NCBI GenBank assembly: GCA_013350335.1
Contig: CM023540.1
Span: forward strand, 43,755,222-43,819,221
Direction of reading: 5' to 3'
Source of the DNA: Chimonanthus salicifolius
Lineage: Eukaryota > Streptophyta > Magnoliopsida > Laurales > Calycanthaceae
Length of the DNA: 64,000 nucleotides
Below, one piece after another: positions 50,801-62,130 of the stretch. Position numbers and translations under genes: made by a program. The notes beneath the pieces are model-generated. The model was not told the origin of the DNA. It did no database searches and saw only the letters and a list, made by a program, of their open reading frames with translations. Within the stretch, counting starts at the first letter, position 1. Every line of letters starts with the position of its first letter.

Positions 50801-53800
50801 CTTCTTTTAATACAAGTAATTCTGTTTCTGTTAAAAAAAAAAAAAACATGTGATGAAGAAGCTAAGGGAGTGTAAGAGGAGGAGGGGGGAAGCACATTCT
50901 TTACATTATTATTGGTGATGTACCATCATCGTGGTCAAAGACATTTTTCCTGTCTATCTGGGTTAGCTCTCATTGTTGGATTTGCCAAGTTGCTTTCCAT
51001 GGGCCACCTGCCTATTTGATGCCAATATAGCTCAAACTTACAACCTTGTGGTTGCAACAATAAGCACTTGCCAATATAGCTCAAACTTACAACCTATTTG
51101 ATGCCAATATAGCTCAAACTTACGACCTTGTGGTTGCAACAATAAGCACATGATTGTTATTGGTTTTTTTCTCCGTTTCTTAGTAAACTATTATAATTAT
51201 TCAAAATAATAATAATGTTATTAATGAAAATATGATTTTTTTGTTGGCTGCAATTTCAAGGTTGTGCATTTAAGTCCTATGGGCATCCGATAGGCAGTCA
51301 ACCCATGAAAAATAAAAGAAGTCAAATCCAGTTGTAAATGGCAACCCGAATTTGACGGGATAAGTAGTTCCGCTGATGATGATGACCTCTAGAAGAAACT
51401 TTTCTTTTCTTTAAGTACTTTAGAAACGTTAATCAATGAGTGAATACAAATAATTAGAGAGTAATTACAATGGCAACATGAATATAAGAGAGTTAAATAA
51501 ATTAGCTATCTAAATAAGATAAGGGGCCAGGGGGTTGGTATCTTAACCATTTGTTTGTAGTATACTGATTGAAGGGTTATTTTCCTCCATTCTTGGAATT
51601 TTTTAGTATTTAACTAGCGATCGTCACAAACATGAATCAGCAGCATCATGATACTAGACACATTCCTGCTGCGTCTGGACCTGATGGTTCCTTTATTAAG
51701 CACACCTACCCATTCATCTTTTATTTTTGCTTCAGCATTCTCCAGATGCAATTATAGGTGGTAGTATTCTTCATAGCTAATAGACAAAACTTTCATTTTT
51801 GTTCTGGTTGTATTAACAGCTCAAACAAACATATACTACTGATCGGTGGACCCATTGAAACTACCAACAGCATGACCATGGATAAGCCAAGATAAATAAA
51901 AGCACCAACATATGTGAACAAAAATAGGCACATATTATGTATTGTTGATTATTATGAACATATAATGTTGATTGCGGAGGAGCATGACTGGTAAATAATA
52001 TTTGTTACTCTAGTTCATTCTTTTTCCATTTTTGTCACTCTTTTGGTTTCATGGTAGATAGAATGGAGTCTTGGTTTTCATGGTTACCAAAATGTGGACA
52101 ATATTTTTTATTCCAATTATGATATGAAATTGGTTGGATAGCTCTTGGCTGCTCTTGTTGATTGTAAAATGATAAGTTTGGATATAATAAACAGGAGAAC
52201 TTTAATCTGTGCAGCCAATCAAGATGCTGAGGAATCATTTAAAAAGACTGTTGAAGTAGATAGGCTGATAGACATGCTAAGGGATGCAAATGCAAATGAA
52301 GTAAGTGGATGATGTTCCCTAATTCCATTCCAAAAGTTTATTATGTTTCCTTTTTGCAATGATCTTAATTCTTACTGTATTTAGTAAACATGGACTCAGT
52401 TACTCAAATTTTATTTTGTGGTTGGGTTTAGTGTACGGCTGATTATGAGCTCAAACTCAGCCTGAACATGTTGTAAATGAACGGACTTGAACATTTGAAT
52501 TTGACTGATGGACTGGCTTTGGTCTCACTTTTGAGCCCATTAATAAATGTGCAGGCTTAGGCTTTTAAGTACAGCCTGTTACAGCATTCGAGCTTTTTAA
52601 CCCATTTAGCCAACTATATAATTATATAATAATATTAGAGAAATGATTACATGCTGATCACAAGCTCTCATCCTAATGTAAGAATGATTTGAAATGGCAC
52701 TTTTTGGAACATAGGGTCCACTTAAAATCTATACCGTTCATTAATTTCTAAATGTATGGATTCATTATGTATCTTTTTAGATTTTGTGAAACTGTTGCAC
52801 TTGCTGTTGGATGAGATAAAATGAAAGGTGCTTGATTAGAAATTTATCACACCCCTTTCATTTGACCATCCATCGGTAGGTCAGTAGTTTCACAAATTCT
52901 AAAAAGATACATATGAATCCTTATATTTAGAAATTAATGAACGGTTTAGATTTCAAATAATTAGACTCCACATGTCTTGAAAAGTGTAATTTCAAGTCAT
53001 CCGTACCATTAGGATGACAACATGTGCTCATTTCTCATATATATATTTATTTTTTATTTTTGAAAGGTAACTTCATTAATCAAGAGAAAAACAAAAACAG
53101 GGAGCAAGCACAAAACGCAACAACATAATAATAATGTAATTCCATCACCTCCACTTGGGATTAGTCTCATCTCCATGTGGTGTGGGGATACCCATGTTAT
53201 TCAAACAACAACAATAATAATGAAATCCCTCACTCAAAAATAAAATCTTCTCATTGGAGTTCGAAATTGAGCCTTTAAGTGGGCTTTATACTCATTTTGT
53301 CATAGTGTTTTAATCAACAAGGGGATTCCAATGGACAGGCTTGGGTTTTTATCTATAAGCTTGGCTTTAGCCTAAAAGCCTGACAGACTTCAAACAGGCT
53401 TGGGCTTTAAAATATAACTGGGCTTTGGTTTGAGCAAAGGGAAGCCTGGTCCAAACCCACCGCTACGTTTTTGTTCATCTGTTGGATTTTTACCTTAGAT
53501 TTAAGAAAATTGAATTGCTGACAGAAACTATTGTTCTGATGACAGCTTCAAAAGCTTGTTGTTGAGAATATCCTTGCATTCAATGAGACTTTCTGGATAC
53601 GACTTGCCGCCAGAACTGAGACATGCAAATCTGATGATGATAAAGCATGGTTTTTGACTTGGTTGACTTTCTTTTTTGGTTTTTTTCTACAAGTATTTCC
53701 CAGATTAATCCTGTTTAATTTTTTTGGTTTTGTTTGAAAACACTTACGTTTAACATTTCTATACTTATGCAGAAAGATTATGAAGAATTAGCTTTATCAG

Positions 53801-53970
53801 TTATGAGCATAGTAGATCGCCTTGTTCACAAGACCAATGTAAGGTTCTCTCTAGTTTTTGTGGTTGTCCACTTCAGTTTCTAGGTCCCTTTGGGGGCTTG
53901 ACCTCTGTGTTACCATACCTGCTCTAAATTCATTGGGCTTTCTCAAAAAAAATGTTCTTTTTTTTTTTTG

Positions 53971-54012
<42 letters not shown>

Positions 54013-56273
54013 GATTTCTCTCCTATCTTTGATTACTAAATTTATATAATCCTATAAGAGAGTTTTTGGTTGGACTTACCATCTAGTGAATGTTGTTCAA
54101 CCCAACCCAATGTTCTAAAAATTGAAATCACATTACAAATTGTTCTAGCCATCAAATTGTTTTGAATTGTAAATTGTAAGAATTTTTATGATCTTCTCAA
54201 AAAATGGGTAAAATGTTTAAACAATAAATAAAGAAGTTAAAAGAAAGTTTCAAAGTTGATGGACCTTTTATTCAAACCACTATTGGTAACAATGAAAATA
54301 ATCACAGTATCATTGGTATTTACTTAATTGTCATTTATATAAATATCATTCAGGATTATAATTTCTTTAAGTAAAAAAAGTCACATACATGAATTGGTAA
54401 TTACATGTGATCACTTATAGACTTTAAGACCAATATTTTGAAAATTTCCTTGGATCATAAAAGAGAAATGAGGAATCAAGTTTTGATAAAATAATATATA
54501 CATTTTTAAAATTTACCAAAAATTATGTTATTAAAAACAGGATTTAAGCATAAGATCCAAATTGTTGTCTATCAAAATTATATTGTATTGTAAGATTCAA
54601 ACAATAAAAGATTTTGACCACTATGTTCCAACCACATTTATTTTCTTGCCTTTTTTTTTTTTTGAGAAATCACATTTATTATCATGCATTCAAGATTCCA
54701 TGGCTGAACTACAGGATCCACTTTACATATGTAATGAACATGACTAGACACATTTTGGAGACAGCTATACACTAGCATTTCAATACTTAATTGTTCTCCT
54801 TTAGTTATTAATGTCCTGCATTCACTAAAGATGGTATTGATAGGAGGAAAGTTTGTTGGTGCAACAATGGATTAGTATGCGTTAATGATATTTTACCTTT
54901 TGGATTGGGTTTATCTTTTATATGCTCCTCTACTGATCTCCTATTCTGGGTATACTGTGTAATTTGTAATTTTTTTCTTAGTAAATTTTTTGTTCCCGAT
55001 CCAAAAAAGAGAGAATATTCTCCTTTATTTTACCTTTTGAATATTCTCCTTTGTTCATTTCGCCTTTTAAATGTGAATAAATTGAACAATATCCAGACAT
55101 CTCCTTATGGATCTTTGCTGTATGTATGGATATCAATATTCTATATGATATGCTTTAAATAATTGGAATCTTTTCTCTTATTTACTAGTTTTCCGAACTT
55201 GGAACCATGTTTTGGAAATTTCCCTTTTACTTCTTCCAAATTGCATTCCAACCACAATCGAATCAGCCTTGTCAGCCCTGTTAAGTCTCCACAGAATTGT
55301 TTCACACTTTCACTGCATGGTAGATGTTTGGTAGAAAACACATACTGGTTCCTGGGAATGAACTTGAAATGCTGGGGAATTGGATAAAATGCAACTTTTG
55401 TATCTATAGGTTGAACAAGTCAGTGATACCATCTTGCTTGCAACTTTTGTCTCTATCCCCTCGTTGCAAACATGGTAAATTAAGAACCTGGATAATTGTG
55501 CATGTGTCGTATCATTTACAGTACTGATATTGGTACTTGTAAAAATGTATGATAATTGTGGGTGTCTCAGCCAGATCTTAATCTAATTAGTTTTGTTGCA
55601 GTTTCCTAATATTCTGGTTTCATGAAATAAAGAAATCCTAGAAAGTCTTGCTTTAAGAAATCTGTAATATGTGCTTCTAAGAAATATGCACACTTGAAAG
55701 ACTAAAGAACACAGCTTAAATTAATAAGGTAGCAGTAGTACCTGTTGTATCAGTCAATATTTCTTGGATTTCAGCCAAAATTTTGGTCATATTTTTAATT
55801 TCAGTCAAATTTAGGAAAATTTGGTAAATTTTGGAAATTTCAGCTTCTACTCTTTGAATTTTTTTTTTTTCTCAAGTAGATAGCAGAAGAGTCCCCATTT
55901 TTTGACCCTCTATGGCATCTTGAATGGTCTTCACATGACATCAATTTCATCTCTGTCTTCATTTCATCCATTTTTGTATTCAGCCTTAGGCTTATTTCAG
56001 GTCGTCGGTTGTTTTTTCCTTAGGTATATCTCTCTTTGTCCGCTCCAAAACCATTTTTTGAGTTCAATGGGAGTTTTGCTACAATAATTGCGGATTTACT
56101 GTTGGAGTGCATGAGGGCACTTGTGCACTGGTGCGCAGGTGATCCTCCTTATATATATAACTTCAATGGTAGTTTTGCTACGGTAACTGCGGTTTTGCTA
56201 CAATAATTCTGGATTTATTGTTGGAGTTCATGAGGGCACTTGTGCACTGGTGCGCAGGTGATCCTCCTTATAT

Positions 56274-56306
<33 letters not shown>

Positions 56307-57250
56307 TAGCCATCTATCCCATCAATCTAGGGTAAGCTTTCATTTGGATTTGGTTAATTCTTTCCACTGACAGACTAGCCTATCTGACGCTCATGAGACT
56401 TGAACGCACAACCTCTAGACTATAATCATGAGTCTTGACCAGTTGTGTTATAGGTTATATATATATATATATATCCATTTTTTGAACCAATGTTAGATAG
56501 TCCATGTTATTTACATCACATGTGTTATCACCTTTCTCAAGGTAACTTTTTAAGTGTTCTGTCCTTTTGTGATGATGCAGAATGGGGTGTTGACTACCTA
56601 ATATTGGTAGGTTGGGTTATACAACAGGTTCTTTTGTCCAGACAGAACCCATATTTTAAATTGGTTGGGTTAGCCTGCCCATATTTTAGGTTGAGCCGGT
56701 TGGGTTCAGGTTGGTCTTAACCCAATTTGCACCCTTAGTAATTTTTGAGCTCATTTGGTATTGCTTATTTGTTTTTACTAAAACAACTTCTATACTTCCT
56801 GTGTAAAGATTTGCTGATAAAATGATGACATGGCTCTTTTTACTTTTAGGTGATAGAGACTCAAATCCACAACCTTTACTATTGTGACAGAAAGCACTTT
56901 GCACTTATGCTAAAGGCGCATCACAATCATATTTGAGACATCCACAATTATCATAGATGTCCATTGTTCATCGTCATCGTCATCATCATCATCATCTTGC
57001 CTTTGAAAGATTTTTTCAAACAGTGCCAAGGGCCATCTGCATTTCATTTTTGAACTATGAAATGAAATAATTGAAGTGTTATGACCTTGATTGATTATTA
57101 GATGTCCCACTTGCATATTTTTTTCCCTTGTAGGAGAAAATAGAATCTGCAACAGATGTTCTTAAGGAAATCTTAAAACCTGTTATGAATGAAGTGGAGG
57201 AGATTTCATGGCCACCAAGGGATCCTGAGTCTCTCATTCTGATGGAAAAA
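40685..57250 (+). CDS. Probable plastid-targeted plant protein of unknown function, 3' end beyond window
   Basis: Six exons splice in frame: 40685-40750, 41271-41362, 52195-52300, 53546-53644, 53773-53838 and 57134-57250, giving 182 codons. The N-terminus (MASAIPPFPTIAGS...) is rich in Ser, Ala and Arg and poor in acids, like a chloroplast transit peptide. The mature part has segments such as VDRLIDMLRDAN, LAFNETFWIRLAART, DYEELALSVMSIVDRLVHKT and EVEEISWPPRDPESL. I believe these belong to a conserved plant family with no assigned function, but I cannot confirm the locus name. No catalytic motif is visible. The ATG at 40685 is chosen because it gives a transit peptide in the frame of all later exons; an earlier ATG at 40638 is in another frame. 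Homologues are longer as I recall, so further exons should lie past 64000. Confidence 0.8.
40751..41270 (+). other. Intron 1 of the plastid-protein gene
   Basis: 520 bp, GTATGA to TTAATTCAG. No insert recognised. Confidence 0.75.
42472..42630. mobile_element. Small inverted-end MITE-like repeat
   Basis: AAGGTTTTAAATATCAGACT near the left and CCAATTTTTAAAACGATGG near the right are roughly inverted. Between them is CGAGTT/GGCCGAG-type text common in a plant repeat of this shape. No target duplication was fixed. Confidence 0.35.
44062..44830 (-). mobile_element. L1-type LINE 3' fragment, minus strand, decayed
   Basis: A T-run at 44070-44079 is the A tail on the minus strand. Reading leftwards, pieces such as FNGATRGNMELTRIGRIL (about 44590), SMVGKQGH (about 44275) and an upstream stretch correspond to the RNase H region at the end of plant L1 ORF2. 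Stops and frameshifts break it. Confidence 0.6.
44850..46400 (+). mobile_element. L1-type LINE 3' fragment, plus strand, decayed
   Basis: Plus-strand pieces run in order: FFWIDLWVGDRPLKDVYPRL (about 44910, region after the reverse transcriptase), HKFNVDGAALGKPGPAGIGG (about 45810, start of RNase H) and PWKLVTVVRDIRKF to VRWPANGVVDLFVKAGVR (46065-46190, end of RNase H), with a stop at 46220. Several frameshifts separate them. The 3' end has no clear A tail. Confidence 0.65.
47683..48912. mobile_element. Non-autonomous Mutator-like element nested in the LINE
   Basis: Flanked by the 9-bp duplication GGGTCCAAG (47674-47682 and 48913-48921), the size typical of Mutator-type transposons. Ends TAAGAAGCACCGATAC and (reverse) TATGAAGCACGGATAC are inverted. 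Removing the insert and one flank rejoins the LINE RNase H frame across VSWTPRSANSK. The interior has an AT microsatellite and a purine-rich GAAGAA tract (about 48395-48590) but no transposase. Confidence 0.85.
47788..47842. repeat. (AT)n microsatellite
   Basis: About 27 AT units inside the Mutator-like element. Confidence 0.95.
51011..51150 (+). repeat. Local duplication, 57-bp unit with partial middle copy
   Basis: CCTATTTGATGCCAATATAG to CAACAATAAGCAC occurs at 51011-51067 and 51094-51150 with one base changed. A partial copy (CCAATATAGCTCAAACTTAC) sits between them. Recent, as the copies are almost identical. Confidence 0.85.
52638..53036. mobile_element. Foldback MITE with long inverted arms
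   Basis: Two arms of about 165 bp face each other. The left has CTCTCATCCTAATGTAAGAA, CCGTTCATTAATTTCTAAAT and GTATCTTTTTAGATTTTGTG; the right has the reverse complements with modest divergence. Terminal GAGAAATGA pairs with TCATTTCTC. AT-rich flanks hide any target duplication, so the superfamily is open. It could form a long RNA hairpin in the transcript. Confidence 0.8.
53050..53120 (-). mobile_element. LINE 3' stub, minus strand
   Basis: GGTAACTTCATTAATCAAGA and the following GGGAGCAAGCACAAAACGCA match the 3' end of the LINE at 47480-47560 (ATAACTTCATTAATCAAGAA, then GGGAGAAAGCACAAAAAGCA). A T-rich run precedes it. It is a very short 5'-truncated copy. Confidence 0.6.
53645..53772 (+). 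other. Intron 4, GC-AG type
   Basis: 128 bp. The in-frame splice joins SDDDK to KDYEELA and requires a GC donor (AAA|GCATGG). The nearest GT (53651) would bring in a stop after the join. The acceptor is CTTATGCAG. Confidence 0.7.
53973..54009. repeat. (TC)n microsatellite
   Basis: About 18 TC units within intron 5. Confidence 0.9.
56067..56306 (+). repeat. Tandem duplication followed by (TCA)n
   Basis: The unit TTTTGCTACAATAATTGCGG to GATCCTCCTTATATAT (about 85 bp) occurs near 56074-56158 and again at 56193-56275 with few changes. The second copy runs straight into about 10 TCA units (56275-56306). Confidence 0.85.
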
Positions 57251-58084
57251 GTAAGTTATATTGGTCATTATGGATCTGAATTTTGTATTTCTGTAAAAGT
57301 GACAAAACATCTTTTCATGTGTTCATCATCGTTGTTGTCAACAGAGCAAGTTGTCCCATATATCTGAGGTTAGCATCTAAATATTTTAAAATGGGCACTT
57401 GTAAACATGCATCTGCTACTAAAACAATACAAGAAAAAGATAGGCATGTGTTGTATTGAACACAACTGTAGGACCACCATAGACAAAATTACAAATTCAA
57501 AGTTGACGAAAGATGTTGGTTGACGGACTTTAGACTGCTATTTAAGAATTGAAGAAAAAGTTGAATATGCAGGAGCATTAATGGAGAGGGCTTGTGTCAT
57601 TGAGCTGGTGATATCCCATAGAATAGGTTCTCTACAATAAGATTTTCTTTGTTGCTACATCTCTTCTGTATATATCTGCTCTACGCACAGTTCAATCTAC
57701 AGATTTTACCACACAAGGGGCCTTATATGTGCCCACATGGCATCAACTGTTTCAAAATATTCATTCAGTATTAATAGATCTGGTTATGGATGTTATATGA
57801 ATGGATGTTGGAGCACTGATCCAACATTCTATCAATCGGCCACATGATCCTCTAAACTAATAACAATTTAGTTGCCAAGATTTGCCACGATATGAAATAC
57901 GAAAACCCAGATCATTGGGAAATAGGAGAATTAATGTCATGAAAGCATATCAGAAATGAGAAAAGATACAATTATAGGAACTCAAGATGAGTTCCAGCCT
58001 TGAACTAGCACACAAAGGACATGGATACAAAAACTTGAAAACAGAAAACTCATCTTTTAGCTTTTAGAGAACATGACTGCAATG
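57251..58084 (+). other. Start of intron 6
   Basis: GTAAGT donor after LILMEK. No secure next exon was found before the LINE insertions. A possible 24-base exon is listed separately. Confidence 0.6.
57345..57368 (+). other. Possible 24-base microexon, unproven
   Basis: TTGTTGTCAACAG lies before it and GTTAGC after it. It would add eight codons (SKLSHISE) in phase 0 at both ends. The intron before it would be 94 bp. I have no family evidence that these residues belong to the protein. Confidence 0.2.
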
Positions 58085-58575
58085 TTTTTTTTTTTTGGAA
58101 AGACAACTTAATTATAAAAAAAGAAGATGCAAAAACAAACACAGCAGGCCAAGAGACGCTCGTAAAAAACAACTATCACAAGAATGTGTTTACAACATCA
58201 AAAGCTGAAAATAACCCATGACGTGCCAACTCATCTGCAACTGAATTAGCTGACCGAGGTGCCCAAGCAACCTTAAAATCAAAGGAAGCAATAAAATGCC
58301 GAATCCTATCGATTTTGTTCAAGAAAACCCACAGGCATTGAGAACCCAAGGCCAACCCAACAACAACCTGAAAATCACCTTCTACTAAACTCTTAGGAAC
58401 TCCTAACTTCTCCCACTCTAGAGTACCACACCACAAAGTAAATCATTCCACCTCAATTACTGAGCCATTACTAATTGGACCAGCATACGAAAGCACTATA
58501 GATCCTGAATCATTATGAATGATCCCACCATACCTTGCCAGACCAATCTCGCACTTACAACTACATTAAATCGAT
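58085..58575 (-). mobile_element. L1-type LINE 3' part, minus strand (RNase H end)
   Basis: A T-run at 58085-58096 is the A tail on the minus strand. Upstream the minus strand reads CEIGLARYGGIIHNDSG (about 58550), an LTLWCGTLEWEKLG piece and KVAWAPRSANSVADELARHG (about 58210-58270), the end of RNase H. It meets the plus-strand LINE piece head to head at about 58575. Confidence 0.85.
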
Positions 58576-61500
58576 CAACTATTATTTGTTTCCAAGAGTC
58601 CAAATTAGAAGTCCCTTCTGATGCGATCATTCGATCTTGTGGAGGTGGTAGTCGCTTCCAGTGGATTGCAAAACCATCCATGGGTTCTTCTGGTGGCATC
58701 ATCATTTGTTGGGGCTCTAGCATTCTCAGCAAGGTCGACTCATTCATTGGTGAGTTCTCCTTATCCATTCTTTTTCAGGATCGGCATGACGTGGACTAAC
58801 TTCTGTCTATGGCCCGTGTGATGAGTCTAAAAAGATTGGTTTTCTCGCTGAAATTGAATCGATTAACGGCCGATGGAACAATTGTTGGTGCATTTGCGGT
58901 GACTTCAATCTCATTAGATTCCCTCATGAAAAGACCGGGGTAACAAGATTCACTCCTATCATGTGCTGATTCTCGGATTGCATCACCTCCCTTGACCTTG
59001 TGGATCTTCTGCTCTCTGGTGTTGAGTTTACTTGGTCCAACAGACAAGAGTGGCCTATCCTCTCTAGGATTGACAAGTTTCTTGTTTGACTGAATGGATG
59101 GACCTCTTTCCTGATTCTCACTTGTCTGCGCAACCCTGGCCCACTTCTGATCATTGGCCATTACTTTTGGATACCTTTGATGAGGCCTGGGCCCTTCTCC
59201 TTTCAGATTTGAATTGTGCTGGGTAAAGAAAATGGCTTCAGGGATCACATTGCCCTATGGTGGAACAAATTCACCCTGGTTGGTACCAAGTGTTTCATCC
59301 TGCATAAAAAATTGAAGTTTTTGATAGGAAAGTTGAAAAGTTGGAGTGCTATCAATTTTGGATCCTTATCTGATTCTCTTGTCGATCTTCTCAATGGTAT
59401 TAACCAGATTGATGAGCATGAGCAAACATGAGTTTTATCTGAGGAGGATGTTTTAATTCACAACAATTTGCAGGATCAATTCTGTACCAAGAGTTTACAA
59501 CAAGAGATTAAGTGGAGGCAAAGATCAAGAAATAAGTGGATTAATGAAGGGGACAAAAACACAAAGTTCTTCCACGCCATGGCCTCGGCTCATAAAAGCG
59601 TTAACAGAATTAGATCAGTAACTGTTGATGATGTTGCAGTGATAGATAAGGACATCATTGCAGCCATCTTGAACCACTTCAAGCAGTTGTACACTGCCAA
59701 CCCTTTTGACAGGTTGCCTATTTCCGTCTTGTCCTTCAAGTTGATTTCATCTGCGGAAGCTTCCTCCATTGAGCGTCCTTTTATTGAAGATGAGATCCAG
59801 AGGTGCGATTTGGGACCTTAGTGATGATACTGCCCCTGGACCGAATTGTTTTCCCATTGTTTTCCTTAATATTTTTTGGGACATTGTAAAGAGTGATATC
59901 CTTGGGAGGAATTTCATAATAGAGGTCAGATTCCTAAGGAGTTACGAGCATTTTTTCTTGTTCTTGTGCCTAGGAAAGATGATGCCTCTGCTCTCTCCGA
60001 CTTTAGACCTATCAGTCTCCTTAGTAGCCCCTACAAGATTCTGTCCAACGTTCTAGCAAATTGTCTCAAGCACTTCCTTCCCAAGCTCATTTCCCCTTCC
60101 CAGTCGTAGTTGTTGAGGGCCGTCAAATTATGGATGCGATCATTACTGCTCACGAGTGCATTGACTCCCATCATAAGAGTCGATGGAAAGACATCATTTG
60201 CAAATTTGATTTGGAAAAAGCTTATGATATGGTGGATTGGCACTTCCTTCATTTTGTTTTTACCAGCATGGGTTTCAGTCGAAAATGGTGCTTATGGATT
60301 TATGAGTGCGTTTTTTCAGTTTATTTTTCAATTCTTATTAATGGTTCTCCTAAAGGTTTTTCAGAATTTCCAAGGGTATTCTGCAAGGTGACCCCCTTTC
60401 TTTGGCTCTTTTTATCATGGTGGCAGAGTCCTTGAGCCTTCTCCTAACCAAAGCAGTTGACTTTTCCCTTATTCAAGGTTTCAGAATTGATGATTCTCCG
60501 ATGTAGGTCACTCACTTACAGTTTGTAGATGACACCATAATCTTTTACGATGCTACATATGAAGCCATTTTGAATCTTCGGTCCATGCTCAGATGGTTTT
60601 AGTTGTCTTCCGCTCTTCGTATCAACTATCTAAAGAGTGGAGCTTTACGGAATTAATCTGGATGGCAATGAGCTTGGATTCTTCTCTGAGTTATTGGGTT
60701 GTGCTTCTTCTTCTCTCCCATCCACGTATTTGGGGCTTCCCCTTTGCATTGGGTCTCTCGGGTATACCCAATGGGAACCCCTAATTCACAAATTCAGCAA
60801 GTGTCTGGCTTCGTGGAAAGGAAAGTATTTGTCCTTTGCTGGCAGGATTACTCTTTTTAAGGCATTCCTCTCTGCAATTCCAATCTACTACCTATCTGCC
60901 TTTAGATGCACAAGTATGTCTATGGAAAAAAATCATGAGACATTTCCTATGGGGAGACCGAGATGATAGGAAAAGATATTACCTGGTGAATTGGCAACAA
61001 GTGTGTCTTCCCATTAGTGCCGGTGGGCTTGGTGTGCGTCCCATCAAGGAGGCTAATGTTGCTCTTCTTTCCAATTGGCTTTGGCGATTAGGCTCTGAGG
61101 GTGATTTTCCTTGGAAGACGTTACTGATTCAGAAATACAAAGTGAGAAACTTTGGTTGGGAGGTCAATCTTTTCCTCACAGGGCTTCTGGCATGTGGAGA
61201 GCTATTGTTGTGTGTGTTGACAAATTTAAAGATAGGATCAGATTTAAGGTGGGCCGCGGTAACAGAGTTAAGTTTTGGACTGACTCATGGTGTTGCAATG
61301 ATACTTTGGCATCCCAATTTCGTCTCTTTACCGACTTTGTCAGATTCTGACTGGGGTCATTTCTTACTTCTACTCCATTTGCAGTGATCAGGTTGTTTGG
61401 GATCTTTCCATCCGGAGTAACCTCTCTGACATCGAGATTGATGACTTCTTAGCTTTTCTTTATATAATTTCTATCTATTGGATTCGTACATCCAACGAAG

Positions 61501-61855
61501 ACTACCTTGTTTGGTGGTTGGATTCGAGTGGTTGCTTTTCTGTTAAGTCATTCGTCAAGTGGAACAATTGTGTATCTACTTCTACTATCGTCAACCCTAG
61601 ACATTTGGACTTCGAAAGCTCCTCCCCTTGCAATTTGTTTCCTATGGACTGCGGGTATGGGGAAAATTCTAACCTAAGACAACCTGCGCAATCGTGGAAG
61701 AACTATTGTTAGTGCTTTCCCCTTTTGTCTCCATGCCTTGGAAAAGTCAAATCATCTCCTCATCCATTGCCCCTTCTCCTTTGAAATGTGGAATTCTGTA
61801 TTACAAAAGTTTGGTGTTGACTGGGTAATGCCATCTACAGTCGCCGAGTTATCCT
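58576..61855 (+). mobile_element. L1-type LINE ORF2, plus strand, decayed (endonuclease to zinc-finger region)
   Basis: In order: endonuclease pieces IICFQESKLE and SSGGIIICW (58580-58715); RWRQRSRNKW- and KFFHAMAS-like pre-RT text (59510-59585); reverse transcriptase pieces DDTAPGPNCFP (59825), FDLEKAYDMVDWHFL (60207) and FVDDTIIF (60524, the catalytic pair); WKGKYLSFAGRITLFKAFLS (60815); GGLGVRPIKEANVALLSNWL (61021); and HLLIHCPFSFEMWNSV near 61755. Frameshifts and stops break it throughout. It ends at the copia LTR. Confidence 0.9.
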
Positions 61856-62123
61856 TGTAGAAATTAAATATGAAAATAAGGAAAAGGGACAGAGAAATAA
61901 TGTAAAAGTAGAGAATTATCTCTGTCAATGTATTAATCTTATTTACCTCTTAGAGGTTACAGTGTTTAAATAGAAAAGGAAGAGACAATCTAGGGAACAA
62001 AAAAGGAAATACAATAAGAGTATTCTAATTACAATCTATTTGTGTTGACCTTCAATATACAATGAATCTAGATATTAACTGGGGCCCACATCACTAGACG
62101 TGTGACGTGTGGGTCCCACAACA
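61856..62123 (-). repeat. Copia 3' LTR, 268 bp
   Basis: On the minus strand it starts TGTTGTGGGACCC and ends TTTAATTTCTACA (TG...CA). The polypurine tract GAGGGGGAG (62124-62132) precedes it and overlaps the pol stop codon. Confidence 0.85.
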
Positions 62124-62130
62124 CTCCCCC

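Larger units (their letters stand above)
41363..52194 (+). other. Intron 2, 10.8 kb, filled with LINE insertions
   Basis: Starts GTGTGT and ends AATAAACAG. The split codon AG|G keeps the frame between KWER and RTLICAANQD. It carries LINE pieces at 44062-44830, 44850-46400 and 47473-50602, a Mutator-like insert, and simple repeats. Outside these, 41363-44060, 46400-47457 and 50618-52194 show no further gene. Confidence 0.75.
52301..53545 (+). other. Intron 3 of the plastid-protein gene
   Basis: 1,245 bp, GTAAGT to TGATGACAG, phase 0. Holds the foldback element, a LINE stub and AAGCCC-type repeat pieces at 52440-52620 and 53270-53460. Confidence 0.75.
53839..57133 (+). other. Intron 5, 3.3 kb
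   Basis: GTAAGG to TCCCTTGTAG, phase 0. Contains microsatellites and a tandem duplication (separate entries). A GGTTGGGTT-rich piece at 56590-56755 ends GCACCCTTAG and may be another decayed MITE. The rest is AT-rich. Confidence 0.75.

Noticed and set aside
51011..51150. Duplicated 57-bp unit as a pair of LTRs
   Set aside because: Too short, with no primer site or polypurine tract; a simple local duplication fits better.
56590..56755. GGTTGGGTT-rich piece as a sixth hAT MITE copy
   Set aside because: Only the right end (GCACCCTTA) resembles the family; no left end or 8-bp duplication was found.
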